Shown: positions 1-9,459 of the stretch, in pieces
Layout of the letters: every line of letters begins with the position of its first letter
Position numbering within the stretch: the first letter of the stretch is position 1
Source: a bacterium
GTDB taxonomy: Bacteria; Actinomycetota; Acidimicrobiia; Spongiisociales; UBA5794
Length of the DNA: 64,000 bases
Assembly: GCA_024228555.1 (NCBI GenBank)
Contig: JAAETI010000912.1
Coordinates: 1-64,000 of the forward strand
Reading direction: 5' to 3'
The notes under the pieces: model-generated
Databases searched by the model: none
What the model was told of the DNA's origin: nothing
Seen by the model: only the letters and a program-made list of their open reading frames with translations
Program-made: the position numbers and the translations under genes

Positions 1-28
1 AACCGGCAATCTAGGTGTGACATCCGCG

Positions 29-565
29 TTATCTAGAAACTACGTTGGGTGGCCGTCCCGTCAGGCCGTGGCAATGCTTGTACTTGAGCCCCGAACCGCA
101 CGGACAACGGTCGTTGCGACCGACCTTCCGGGTGCCGTCGCCGCGCTGTGCGGCTAGCTTCGATGCCAGCTCGACTCGCCGTGCCAGTGCCTCAAGCTCG
201 ACCTCCCTAAGACGGAACTGCTCGCTTCTGCTGCGAAGCCTCTCCTCTGCTGACGCCACTGTCTGTTCCCGGCTCGCAACCTGAGCCTCTCGACCGTCGA
301 GTTGCTTGCGTATCTGCTGCGCTAACACCGGAGAGCCGTCGACCGCCGTCTCGTCCACACTTGCCAGCTCACGATCGATCAACGCAAGGATGGCCCGACC
401 CATCGAGGTCCCAGCAGCGGCGCAGTATCGTTTCCAAGTTGACCACTTGGCTGGCGACACCGGTACTCGCACCATCTGGAACTGCTCTTCCCGCCCGAAC
501 TCGGTGAGCAATCGCCGGTCAAGGTTCGCCAGGGCACCACGATCGAGGTCCATCAGGTGCTCCAA
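29..565 (-). CDS. SEC-C motif (zinc-binding) domain protein, 178 aa
   Basis: C-terminal [19 protein letters not shown] matches the SEC-C motif; central coiled-coil-like region. Confidence 0.7.
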   Translation of the reverse strand: MEHLMDLDRGALANLDRRLLTEFGREEQFQMVRVPVSPAKWSTWKRYCAAAGTSMGRAILALIDRELASVDETAVDGSPVLAQQIRKQLDGREAQVASREQTVASAEERLRSRSEQFRLREVELEALARRVELASKLAAQRGDGTRKVGRNDRCPCGSGLKYKHCHGLTGRPPNVVSR

Positions 566-739
566 CGTTTACGTGTATACATCCGCAACTGTGTTGCACG
601 TGCGTGTGGTGTTGACAGGGGTACGGCGCGAATCGCGCTTGCGATCTCAGATGAGCTATCGAGGGAGGTACTGGCTTGCGGTTGTTGCTCTGACATGGGG
701 TTCCTCCTATGAAAGTTGCCTATGTGGCTCATCTTGGGG

Positions 740-1190
740 AACGACCCTGTCACCAGAGTCTCATTCGACTGTTCGGATCATCCGCCCGAGGTTGATCTCG
801 CCCGCCCCGCAGCAACAACAGCGCCACCCACGCCCTTGCGGAGGGGCTTTTCCGGCCCGGGTGCGCATATGTCGACGTTGTCGTGAATCTCCCCCGGAAT
901 GCGGGACACGCCGGGCACTCGGACAGAACAGCGCGTCCCATATTCCGGTCTGAGATCCTGATCAGAGGGTTGATGGGACTCTGGTGAAACCCTGATCGAC
1001 GGGTGAGGGCGGCAATCCTGTGCATTGGGACTGACGGCTGGATCGTCCTGTCGCTAGCGCTCTCTAGCACCCTGTCACAGACCCTGTCATCCCATTGCCA
1101 TTGTGGAACTGGATCGGCTCCGGAACCAACCGACGCTTCTGAGACCCTGATGACAGGGTTGCTGACACTCTGTTGAGAGGGTCCTGCGCC
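740..1190. repeat. Intergenic region with repeated CCCTGTCA / CCCTGATCA / GACTCTGGTGA boxes in both orientations
   Basis: gaccctgtcaccagagtctc (~743-762) partly inverted at gactctggtgaaaccctgatc (~977-997); caccctgtcacagaccctgtcatccc (~1071-1095); gagaccctgatgacagggtt (~1141-1160). Confidence 0.5.
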
Positions 1191-1219
1191 ACGATGACCG
1201 CAAACGAGCAGGCGGAATC

Positions 1220-2350
1220 GTGGCCAGAGCAGGTTGGATCGAAGATCGAGGCGATCGTGGGCTCCGGTGGCGTGCCAGGTATCGAGGTCCTGACGGACTG
1301 GTGCGTTCCAGGAGCTTCGCAACCAGGGTCCGTGCCCAAAGGTGGCTAACCGACCAGCAAAGCAAGATCGATCAGGCAGCTTGGGTCAATCCGGATCTGG
1401 GGCGAATCCTATGGGCCGACTACTCCAACCAGCTGCTCGCCGGCAGGACCCACGTCGCAGCCCGCACCGTCGAGACCGAACGTCGTTGTCACGAGCGTGC
1501 CGCCGAGCTCATCGGCGACGTGCAACTCATCCAACTGACTCCCGATCTGTTGCGCAAAGCAACCACACAACTCGCCAGCCGCTACGCACCGGAGACTGTT
1601 GCACGCACGATGCGTTGGGTCCGACTCACACTCAACCAGGCGGTCCGGGACCGCCGCATCACAGCCTCACCCGCCGACGGGATACGGCTACCTCGGAGCC
1701 ACCCAACCGAGATGCGCCTCCTCGACCCCACCGAGGTCGCCGACCTCGCAGATTCGCTCCCCGACCGGTACTCATCCCTCGCCACCACAGCGGCCTACAC
1801 CGGCATGCGCTGGGGCGAACTGGCCGGGCTACAGCTAGGCGACCTCGACTTGCCGCGCCGCCGGCTGACCGTACGACGAACACTCGTCGAGGCAACCGGG
1901 CATACCCCACAGCTCGGCCCACCCAAGTCGAAGGCCTCCGAACGCTCCATCGCACTCCCCCGCTTCGTCGCCGAAACCCTCACACGGCATCTCGAGTCGT
2001 ACCCGCCCGTCGACGACATGATTTGGACCACCGAACAGGGGGCGGTGCTTCGCCGCGGCTCCTTCGGGCGCATATGGCGCAAAGCCGTCACCGAATCCGT
2101 CGGGCCACCGTGTCGGATCCACGACCTGCGTCACACTCACGCCGCTTGGCTCATCGCAGACGGTGAGCATCCGAAGGCGATCCAGACCCGTCTCGGCCAC
2201 GGCTCCATCGCGGTCACCATGGACCGCTACGGGCATCTGATGGACGGACTCGACGACCAGATCGCCCTCCATCTCGAAACCAGAGCCCGATCTGTCGCGC
2301 CCCCAGCGCGCCCCGAACGCAGTAGGGACCCTCCCGGCATCGGGCTCTAA
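1220..2350 (+). CDS. Site-specific tyrosine recombinase / phage-type integrase
   Basis: C-terminal catalytic motifs TGMRWGE, HDLRHTHAAWL, LGHGSIAVTMDRYGH; next to tRNA-Glu 3' end. Confidence 0.92.
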   Translation: MARAGWIEDRGDRGLRWRARYRGPDGLVRSRSFATRVRAQRWLTDQQSKIDQAAWVNPDLGRILWADYSNQLLAGRTHVAARTVETERRCHERAAELIGDVQLIQLTPDLLRKATTQLASRYAPETVARTMRWVRLTLNQAVRDRRITASPADGIRLPRSHPTEMRLLDPTEVADLADSLPDRYSSLATTAAYTGMRWGELAGLQLGDLDLPRRRLTVRRTLVEATGHTPQLGPPKSKASERSIALPRFVAETLTRHLESYPPVDDMIWTTEQGAVLRRGSFGRIWRKAVTESVGPPCRIHDLRHTHAAWLIADGEHPKAIQTRLGHGSIAVTMDRYGHLMDGLDDQIALHLETRARSVAPPARPERSRDPPGIGL

Positions 2351-2356
2351 ACGCGC

Positions 2357-2383
2357 AGAAACCCCCGCAGAGCGGAGGTTTCT
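2357..2383. terminator. Probable bidirectional terminator hairpin between integrase and tRNA-Glu
   Basis: agaaacc...ggtttct inverted repeat in the convergent intergenic gap. Confidence 0.5.
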
Positions 2384-2390
2384 AGCTTCG

Positions 2391-2463
2391 TAGCCCCGAC
2401 CAGATTTGAACTGGCGTTACCGCCTTGAGAGGGCGGCGTCCTAGGCCGCTAGACGACGGGGCC
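2391..2463 (-). tRNA. tRNA-Glu (anticodon CTC)
   Basis: Reverse complement folds as a cloverleaf: ggccccg acceptor, anticodon arm ccgcc-ctctcaa-ggcgg, T-arm gccag-ttcaaat-ctggt. Confidence 0.93.
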
Positions 2464-2496
2464 AAGACGACCGAGTTTAACAAACTCGGTTTGTCG

Positions 2497-2568
2497 CTCG
2501 GGGGGGAGGACTTGAACCCCCAATTACAGGACCAGAACCTGCTGTGTTGCCAATTACACCACCCCCGA
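2497..2568 (-). tRNA. tRNA-Gln (anticodon CTG)
   Basis: Reverse complement folds as a cloverleaf: acceptor tcggggg/cccccga, anticodon arm gcagg-ttctggt-cctgt, T-arm ggggg-ttcaagt-cctcc. Confidence 0.93.
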
Positions 2569-2625
2569 ATGAGGCGCCGGAAGGATACGGGTAACCGCCG
2601 AGAATGGCAACCCGAGAGCCGCCGA

Positions 2626-4071
2626 CTAAACCATGCGGCTCGCTGCTGTGGCCAACCGATCCAATGAACGCTCTCGACCCAGCGCTGCGATCGACTCAAA
2701 TAGCGGCGGACTCACCGACGATCCCGAGATGGCAACCCGCAACGGTTGGAACCCCTTGCGAGCAGAAAGCTCTCGCTCGGCAAGCATTGCCCGCAGGGCC
2801 GCTTCGACGGCTTCGACACTCCACTCTCCCACTGCCGTCAGATGCTCGGTTGCCCCAGCAACTGCCTCGGCCGCACCGTCTTTGGTCATCACCTTGTTCC
2901 ACGAAGTCTCGTCGTACTCGATATCGCCAAACAAGAACCGCACTTGTGCGGGGACCTCGTTGAGCAACTTGGCTCGCTCCTGAACCAGCGGCGCAATCTC
3001 ACCCAAAGTGTCCAACTCGTCGGCGGCAAGCTCTCGTCCCAGATCCACCTCGACGAGGGAACGCACGCCATCGACAAAGTCTGCGGCCGGCATCTCTCTG
3101 ATGTACACACCGTTCATCCACAACAGCTTGTCGGTGTCGAAAATCGCCGGGTTCTTCGAAACTGTCGCCAGATCAAACCGCTTCACCATCTCGTCAAGAG
3201 CGATGACGGTGTCATCGTCGCCTGGCGACCAGCCGAGTAGCGCCAGATAGTTGAGCATGGCATCGGCCAGGTAGCCCTCATCGCGGTAAGCCTTGATCGC
3301 CGTGTGGCCGTGCCGCTTCGACAGCTTCTTGCCATCGGGCCCCATCAGCAACGACAGGTGGACGTACGTCGCCCTGTGCGCACCCATTGCTTCTGTCAGC
3401 AGCACGTGCTTGGGGGTAGATGACAGCAGGTCCTCTCCCCTGATCACATGGGTGATCCCGAAGTCGACATCGTCGACAGTGCTGGCCAAGTGATAGGTGG
3501 GTGTTCCGTTGGAGCGCAGAATCACAAAGTCCTCGACCTGAGCGTGGTCGAACGTAACCGTTTCACGCACCACATCATCAAAGACAGTTGACCCGGGCCG
3601 GGGTACTGCAAAGCGAACTGTGGCTGACTCCCCCGCCGCTACCCGTGCCGCGGCATCGGCGGCACTCGGCTCCAAGCTACCGTCATAGGCCGGTGACTTG
3701 CCCGCAGCCATTGCCTCTTTGCGGAAGGTGTCCAACTGCTCCGGAGTCGCAAAGCTGTAGTAGGCCTTGCCGTCTGCAACGAGTCCGGCGACCACCTCCT
3801 GGTACCTGCTGAGCCGTGCGCTCTGGCGATACGTCTCCATCGGCCCGCCGGCCTCGATGCCCTCGTCCCAATCCAAGCCGAGCCACCGCAGGCTCTCCAG
3901 AATGTCGGCACGGAACTCGTCGGTACTGCGCGCCTCATCGGTGTCATCGCTGCGCAGGATGAACGTCCCCCCGTTGTTGCGGGCGAACAGGTAGTTGTAC
4001 AACGCAGTCCTGCCCCCGCCGACGTGGAGAAAGCCGGTTGGGGATGGCGCAAAGCGCACTCGTACGGTCAT
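2626..4071 (-). CDS. gltX: Glutamyl-tRNA synthetase
   Basis: RFAPSPTGFLHVGGGRTALYN (HIGH-like) and KLSKRHG (KMSKS-like) motifs; full length 481 aa. Confidence 0.96.
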   Translation of the reverse strand: MTVRVRFAPSPTGFLHVGGGRTALYNYLFARNNGGTFILRSDDTDEARSTDEFRADILESLRWLGLDWDEGIEAGGPMETYRQSARLSRYQEVVAGLVADGKAYYSFATPEQLDTFRKEAMAAGKSPAYDGSLEPSAADAAARVAAGESATVRFAVPRPGSTVFDDVVRETVTFDHAQVEDFVILRSNGTPTYHLASTVDDVDFGITHVIRGEDLLSSTPKHVLLTEAMGAHRATYVHLSLLMGPDGKKLSKRHGHTAIKAYRDEGYLADAMLNYLALLGWSPGDDDTVIALDEMVKRFDLATVSKNPAIFDTDKLLWMNGVYIREMPAADFVDGVRSLVEVDLGRELAADELDTLGEIAPLVQERAKLLNEVPAQVRFLFGDIEYDETSWNKVMTKDGAAEAVAGATEHLTAVGEWSVEAVEAALRAMLAERELSARKGFQPLRVAISGSSVSPPLFESIAALGRERSLDRLATAASRMV

Positions 4072-4832
4072 CGCGCCACCACCGTGTTCATCAGGACTCC
4101 AATCCGTTCGATTTCGACCTCGACCTTGTCGCCAGCCGTGATCGGGCCAACGCCCGCTGGCGTACCGGTCAGAATCACATCACCAGGCAGCAGTGTCATG
4201 ATGCTGCTGGCGTATGACAGCAACTCCGAGACCCCAAACACCATGTCGGCGGTCGAGCCGGACTGGCGCAGCTCGCCGTTGACCCGGCAAGTCACTTGAA
4301 GCCCCTCCAACGGATCCAGGTTCGTGTCGATTGCCGGCCCCAACGGGCAGAACGTGTCGAACCCTTTGGCGCGTGTCCATTGCCCATCAGAACGCTGCAA
4401 ATCACGAGCGGTGACGTCGTTGGCTGCGGTCAGACCCAGGATGTACGAGCCGGCGTCCTCGATCCTGACGTCGCGCGCAACCTTCCCAACCACAATCGCC
4501 ATCTCGGCCTCGTGATGAACGTTGCTGCTCTCCTTGGGTATCCGAATCGCCTGCAGCGGCCCGATTACCGATGTCGGAGGCTTGAGGAACAAGAGCGGTT
4601 CCTCGGGGATTTTGTTGTCGAATTCCTTGGCGTGGTCAACGTAGTTGCGCCCCACTGCAATGACCTTCGTTGGGATCACAGGAGCGAGCAGTTTCACCTC
4701 GTCCCAAGCCACAACGGTTTCGGTGGGCTCCCAGGCAACAAACGGGCTGCCCAGGTGGAGCCGGATACCTTCGGGCTCAACGGCGCCGTAGGTGATGTCG
4801 TCGACGCGGCTGTCGACCCTGACGATCTTCAT
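4068..4832 (-). CDS. Fumarylacetoacetate hydrolase family protein
   Basis: VGRNYVDHAKEF, HHEAEMAIVVGK, LTAANDVTARDLQ, GDVILTGTPAGVG motifs. Confidence 0.93.
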   Translation of the reverse strand: MKIVRVDSRVDDITYGAVEPEGIRLHLGSPFVAWEPTETVVAWDEVKLLAPVIPTKVIAVGRNYVDHAKEFDNKIPEEPLLFLKPPTSVIGPLQAIRIPKESSNVHHEAEMAIVVGKVARDVRIEDAGSYILGLTAANDVTARDLQRSDGQWTRAKGFDTFCPLGPAIDTNLDPLEGLQVTCRVNGELRQSGSTADMVFGVSELLSYASSIMTLLPGDVILTGTPAGVGPITAGDKVEVEIERIGVLMNTVVAR

Positions 4833-4841
4833 TAGGACTCC

Positions 4842-5423
4842 TCAGTGAGTGATGAGTGCGGTGCCCTGCGCCATTTGGCTACGCGCCTCGCCCGCGGTCA
4901 AGCGGAGGGTGTCGGCACTCAGCAAGGCAATAAAGCTGTGGAGATTGGCGGGATGATGACCGGCAGCAGCAAACCAGTTGACCCGCTTCGCAGCCAGATC
5001 AGCTGTCATCTCAGCCGGAACGCCTTCGTTGTCGTACCCGAGGAGGACGAGCACCATTTCGATGTCTTTCCCCGTGGGTGCCCTTCCGAACAGTGACGAT
5101 CGGGCCGAGGCAATCGCAGCGACAGCAACATCGACGTTCGACCGATGCTCGCCATCGGCAAGAACGAGATCCCGAGCCGCTACCAAAGACCGTGCATACC
5201 CCGAGTCAGGGCCCGTGGTGCCAAACCCGGCACCCCATTGCATGTCTTCGGGCCTGTGCAACTCTCCGGGACGATCGGGAACCCAGCTCCGCGCCGGATC
5301 CGGCCTCTTGCGCGGCCGCGGCAGGTCTGAGATCTCGAGTTCGATGTTCGGCTGTTGTCCCACGTCATCCTTCCAAGCGACGAGCAATGGTACCCGCTCG
5401 CCGCACGACGACATGCTCCTCAA
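4842..5423 (-). CDS. Hypothetical protein, 193 aa
   Basis: Open frame in a consistent operon orientation; no family recognised. Confidence 0.5.
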   Translation of the reverse strand: MRSMSSCGERVPLLVAWKDDVGQQPNIELEISDLPRPRKRPDPARSWVPDRPGELHRPEDMQWGAGFGTTGPDSGYARSLVAARDLVLADGEHRSNVDVAVAAIASARSSLFGRAPTGKDIEMVLVLLGYDNEGVPAEMTADLAAKRVNWFAAAGHHPANLHSFIALLSADTLRLTAGEARSQMAQGTALITH

Positions 5424-5464
5424 CCAGCAGCGGCGATCAAGGCCAACCCGTGGGCTCGAGGGGG

Positions 5465-5607
5465 CGAACTCGGCAAAGCCGAGTTCGTTGGCAGTTCCTT
5501 TGGAACTGCGGCTTGCCGGACGCTGCCGACCGCGGCGAGTTTGCGAAGCAAAGTCGCAAGGAACTCACCTCGGTGGGTTCCCACTCGCTCGAATCCTGAT
5601 TCGAGCG
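5465..5607. repeat. Cluster of five consecutive small hairpins (inverted repeats)
   Basis: cgaactcggc-aaa-gccgagttcg; gcagttcc-ttt-ggaactgc; gcgagtttgc-gaa-gcaaagtcgc (1 mismatch); ggaactcacc-tc-ggtgggttcc (1 wobble); cgctcgaatc-ct-gattcgagcg. Confidence 0.85.
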
Positions 5608-5611
5608 AAGC

Positions 5612-6541
5612 TCAGACGTACTCCAGCCAGTCCTGGTGCTTGTCGAGTTTGCCGCTGACGAGATCGGCGTACAGACGCTGAGCGACCCTGGTCACCGGTC
5701 CCGGTGTCCCGTCGCCAACGGGGCGATCATCGATCTCACGGACCGGCGTCACCTCGGCGGCGGTGCCGGTGAAGAACACCTCATCGCCGTAGTACAGGTC
5801 GGATCGGTCGAGGGTCTTCTCGACAATCTCATATCCCTCTTCTGCGAGCAACATCATCACGGCGTTGCGGGTGAGGCCATCGAGGCAGCCAACGGCAATC
5901 GGCGGGGTATAGACAACGCCACCGCGTACCAAGAAGAGATTCTCTCCGCTCCCCTCGCTGATGACCCCGTCTTGGTTCAGCATCACAGCCTCGTCGTATC
6001 CGCTCTGCACGGCTTCCATCTTGGCCAAGATGCTGTTGATGTAGGTGCCAGTCGCCTTGGCGTTGGGAAAGGCTGTGTTCGGGAAGCGACGCCATGACGC
6101 CACCTTCACCCGAATACCATTGCGGACTCCCTCCTCGCCAAGGTAGGCGCCCCACTTCCAGGCGATTATGGCCGTCCGCACCCGGGCCCCGGCTGGATTC
6201 AGCCCGATCGCACCAAGCTCCAGGAAGCTGATCGGCCTGACATAGCCAGACTCCAGGCCGTTAACTCTCAGGATCTCCTTGGCCGCCTCGACCAATTCGG
6301 GCACGGACCAATCCAACTTCATGTTGTAGGCCTTCGCCGACTGATGCAGGCGTGCCATATGGTCCGTCAGCCGAAATACCTCGGTTCCCTGTGGCGTCTC
6401 GTAAGCGCGGATGCCTTCGAAGATCCCCGTTCCATAGTGCAGGGCATGCGAAAGCACGTGAACATTGGCGTCGGCCCATGGGACCATTTCGCCGTCAAAC
6501 CAGATGTATTTGGTGGGTTCCATAGCCCCATCTTGCCACAC
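5612..6541 (-). CDS. ilvE: Branched-chain amino acid aminotransferase
   Basis: IWFDGEMVPW, HYGTGIFEGIRAY, GYDEAVMLNQDGVISEGSGENLFLV motifs. Confidence 0.94.
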   Translation of the reverse strand: MWQDGAMEPTKYIWFDGEMVPWADANVHVLSHALHYGTGIFEGIRAYETPQGTEVFRLTDHMARLHQSAKAYNMKLDWSVPELVEAAKEILRVNGLESGYVRPISFLELGAIGLNPAGARVRTAIIAWKWGAYLGEEGVRNGIRVKVASWRRFPNTAFPNAKATGTYINSILAKMEAVQSGYDEAVMLNQDGVISEGSGENLFLVRGGVVYTPPIAVGCLDGLTRNAVMMLLAEEGYEIVEKTLDRSDLYYGDEVFFTGTAAEVTPVREIDDRPVGDGTPGPVTRVAQRLYADLVSGKLDKHQDWLEYV

Positions 6542-6599
6542 CCGAATAGCGCCGGCTCAGAAAGACCGTGACACCCAGGTTGTTTGCAGCCGTCCCACC

Positions 6600-8522
6600 C
6601 TATTTGAGGTAGCGGTCGTGCCACTCGACCATGATCTCGAACCGTTCCACACGATGCTTGGGAGTCCCACTCCGTGAGAGCTCGTGACCCTCCGGCGCAG
6701 GGAACCGAACCATTTCGCTTGGCACCTGATTCAACTGCAATTTGGCGAACAACTGCTCGCCCTGCTCAATCGGCGTTCGGAAATCACCTTCGGAGTGCAG
6801 AATCAGCGTCGGCGTAGTAATTGCATCGGCTGCCGAAAGCGGTCCGGACTGCCACAACGTTTCGAGGTCATCCATGCCGTCTCCGAGATACGTCCGAGTG
6901 AACCAAGGTCCGATGTCAGACGTACCCGCAAATGAGGAGAAAGTGAACAGGCCCCGTTCCGCGATGGCAGACTTAAAACGCTGGTCCCGAGAAATCACCC
7001 GTGCGGTGGCGTAGCCACCGTACGAGCCACCCATCACCCCGAGCCGTTCTCCGTCAAGACGAGGGAACGCAGCCAACGCCGTTTCCATGGTTGCCAGCAG
7101 ATCGACCATGTCGGGAGAGTCATCTTCGTGCCACGTTCCGACGATCGCCCGAACGTGATCGGACCCGTACCCCTGCGACCCACGCGGGTTGGTGGCGACG
7201 ACGCCGTAGCCTGCTCCCGCAAACACCTGGAACTCATCAAAGAACCAATAGCCGTATGCGGACGCCGGGCCACCATGGATATTGAACAGCACCGGTACCT
7301 CGTCGTCACCGGGAGGCATGTACACCCAACCTTCGACCTCGACCCCGTCATGGGTGATAGCAAACCACTCCGGTTCCACCAGATCCGTCGCCTCGACAAA
7401 TCCGCCGTTCAGCTTGGTCAGCTGCTTTTCAGTTCCGTCAACGAGCATGTAGAGCTCGCCGGGATTCGTCGGCGACGATGCCGTAAAAGCGATTCGGTTG
7501 CCAGTACCGTTCGGGCTGGCGCCGGTGATGGCCCGCTTGCCGCCCAACAGCTCTTTGGTGGCACCATCGAAACTCATCGTGTGGAGGGCAACGCAGCCGT
7601 GATCCTCCACCGTGATGACGGAACTGCCGTCACCTAGGAACTGTGGACCCGCCGGCGAGACAGTCGGTGCCAGCGGGGATGTATTGCGATCGAGATGACC
7701 GGTGAGATTCGTCAACGAACCGTCATGTTCGATCCGATAGAGCGGGGCAACATCAGGGTGACCCCACTGGTCGGTGATTCCATCGGCGTAGAGGTTGCCG
7801 GCCGGGTCGTAGCTGGCGCCACCCCACAGACCCAGTTCAGTACGCGCCTGAGGCTCACCACCATCAACCGACAGAGTCCAAATCTGCGACCCGGGTTCCA
7901 GCCCGCGCCGTTCGTGCCGTTGCGAACCAAAGGCGATCAGCTCACCGGACGGATGCCAGCAGATCCCCGATTCGTCGAAGTCGCCATCGGTCAACTGGCT
8001 GCTCTCGCCGGATTCGGCGTCGACGATGTGAATGTGTTTGCGGCGGTCGGACACCCATCCCATGTTGTCGAACCGATAGGGAAGACGGGTGACTCGCCGC
8101 GCCTGACGCTTGCGCTCGTCCGGCTCGAGATCGGCGAGTTCGGGGATCCACTCCGCAGCAACCACCGCGATCCTGTCACCGGTCGGTGCCCACTCGGCTT
8201 CGGACACCCCAAGCGGGAAGTCGGTCAGGATCTCGGCCTCGCCCCCTGCCATATCCAGCACAGCAAGCTGCGGCGTGGCGTCATCGGCGGTGGCCTTGCG
8301 AATGAACCCAAGCTTGCTGCCGTCGGGAGACCAGCGCGGCGCCATGTCCGTCGGACCGCTGGTCAAGGCTCTGGCTTGGCTACCGTCCCACAGCCAGATC
8401 CGTCGCACGTACTTGTCGTCATCCATATCAAGTCGGACAACCGAAAAAGCGATTCGGATGCCGTCCGGATGGAGACGGGGATCGGACGGAACGGCCAACT
8501 CACCTAGCTGTTTGGGACGCAT
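6600..8522 (-). CDS. S9 family (prolyl oligopeptidase-like) serine peptidase with beta-propeller
   Basis: N-terminal WD/TolB-like repeats; GGSYGGYATA nucleophile elbow; C-terminal HSEGDFRTPIEQGEQLF. Confidence 0.93.
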   Translation of the reverse strand: MRPKQLGELAVPSDPRLHPDGIRIAFSVVRLDMDDDKYVRRIWLWDGSQARALTSGPTDMAPRWSPDGSKLGFIRKATADDATPQLAVLDMAGGEAEILTDFPLGVSEAEWAPTGDRIAVVAAEWIPELADLEPDERKRQARRVTRLPYRFDNMGWVSDRRKHIHIVDAESGESSQLTDGDFDESGICWHPSGELIAFGSQRHERRGLEPGSQIWTLSVDGGEPQARTELGLWGGASYDPAGNLYADGITDQWGHPDVAPLYRIEHDGSLTNLTGHLDRNTSPLAPTVSPAGPQFLGDGSSVITVEDHGCVALHTMSFDGATKELLGGKRAITGASPNGTGNRIAFTASSPTNPGELYMLVDGTEKQLTKLNGGFVEATDLVEPEWFAITHDGVEVEGWVYMPPGDDEVPVLFNIHGGPASAYGYWFFDEFQVFAGAGYGVVATNPRGSQGYGSDHVRAIVGTWHEDDSPDMVDLLATMETALAAFPRLDGERLGVMGGSYGGYATARVISRDQRFKSAIAERGLFTFSSFAGTSDIGPWFTRTYLGDGMDDLETLWQSGPLSAADAITTPTLILHSEGDFRTPIEQGEQLFAKLQLNQVPSEMVRFPAPEGHELSRSGTPKHRVERFEIMVEWHDRYLK

Positions 8523-8607
8523 AGCTTCCTCTCATTTCTGTGCCAGACACTCTATAGCTAGCCCTTGTGGTCTCAACCGCCGGCCAGTCACGGCTAGCCT
8601 CCGGCGA

Positions 8608-9054
8608 ATGCGGAAGTTTGTTGCAGCGGGGTTTGGCGTCGGGTTTATCCCGCGCCGGTTGTGGAACGGCGACAACGGTGCAGGTACCTTTGGTGCTGCG
8701 GTGGCCGCACTCATCGGATGGGCACTATGGGCCGCACCGTGGTGGATTGATCTTGCGGTCGCCTTGGTGGCAATCGCTGTCTCGCTGTGGGCATCGGCGC
8801 CCTTTGCCGCGAACCACTCCGACCCCAATTGGGTTGTAATCGACGAGGTGGCGGGCACCCTCATCGCCCTCGTCGGGCTGCAAGGCTTTGGGTGGTTGGT
8901 CGCCCTGGTCGTCGCCAGGCTCGGTGACATCTACAAGGTTCTGCCCGGCGTCCCCCAGGCAGAACGACTCCCTGGAGCGGTTGGGATCACCGCCGATGAC
9001 GTTGTCGCTGGACTCTACGGTCTTGCCGCGGGATGGATCGTCACCCTGCTGTGA
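8608..9054 (+). CDS. pgpA: Phosphatidylglycerophosphatase A-like
   Basis: GFGVGFIPRR, NGAGTFGAA, DPNWVVIDEVAGTLIAL, DDVVAGLYG; start set at ATG 8608 inside the longer supplied ORF. Confidence 0.8.
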   Translation: MRKFVAAGFGVGFIPRRLWNGDNGAGTFGAAVAALIGWALWAAPWWIDLAVALVAIAVSLWASAPFAANHSDPNWVVIDEVAGTLIALVGLQGFGWLVALVVARLGDIYKVLPGVPQAERLPGAVGITADDVVAGLYGLAAGWIVTLL

Positions 9055-9066
9055 CCATCAGCAGAT

Positions 9067-9414
9067 CTACTGCTGGAAGAAGAAGTACCAGGCGCCAACA
9101 CCGAGGATTGCGCTGTAGATCATCCACTTCACGGCACTCCTGATGACACCGAACACAAACCCAATAACGGCGAGCACGCCAATCACCAACAGAATCTTGG
9201 TGAAGGTCTGATTCGACGAAGCAGCTTCCAGCAGACCTTCCGGGATCTCGTTCACAACCGCACTAGGGAGCGAGTCGACGATGTCTTCAGGGATCTTGTC
9301 CAATACGCCATCACTGAGCTGCTGGATGACATCATCTGAAAGCTCGTCAACCAACTCGGGGGGCAACTCGTCGATGTCGACCTGGGCAAGCGGCAGGTGT
9401 CGGGTGGTATTCAT
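9067..9414 (-). CDS. Small membrane protein with tandem octapeptide-like repeats
   Basis: LPPELVDE LSDDVIQQ LSDGVLDK IPEDIVDS LPSAVVNE IPEGLLEA followed by two hydrophobic segments. Confidence 0.6.
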   Translation of the reverse strand: MNTTRHLPLAQVDIDELPPELVDELSDDVIQQLSDGVLDKIPEDIVDSLPSAVVNEIPEGLLEAASSNQTFTKILLVIGVLAVIGFVFGVIRSAVKWMIYSAILGVGAWYFFFQQ

Positions 9415-9459
9415 GACGGCAGCATAAACCTGACGCCGCGAAATGGAGTGTTGGATTGG

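Noticed and set aside
553-753. 66-aa minus-strand ORF between SEC-C gene and repeat region (possible excisionase)
   Set aside because: No HTH or other supporting motif; overlaps the SEC-C gene start; kept only as a possibility.
2471-2489. ccgagttt-aac-aaactcgg hairpin between tRNA-Gln and tRNA-Glu
   Set aside because: Probably an ordinary processing or terminator hairpin; not enough to call a separate regulatory element.
2382-2699. 105-aa ORF covering both tRNA genes
   Set aside because: Entirely explained by two well-folding tRNAs and the gltX 3' end.
7695-8507. 270-aa plus-strand ORF opposite the S9 peptidase
   Set aside because: Shadow ORF of a well-supported peptidase gene.
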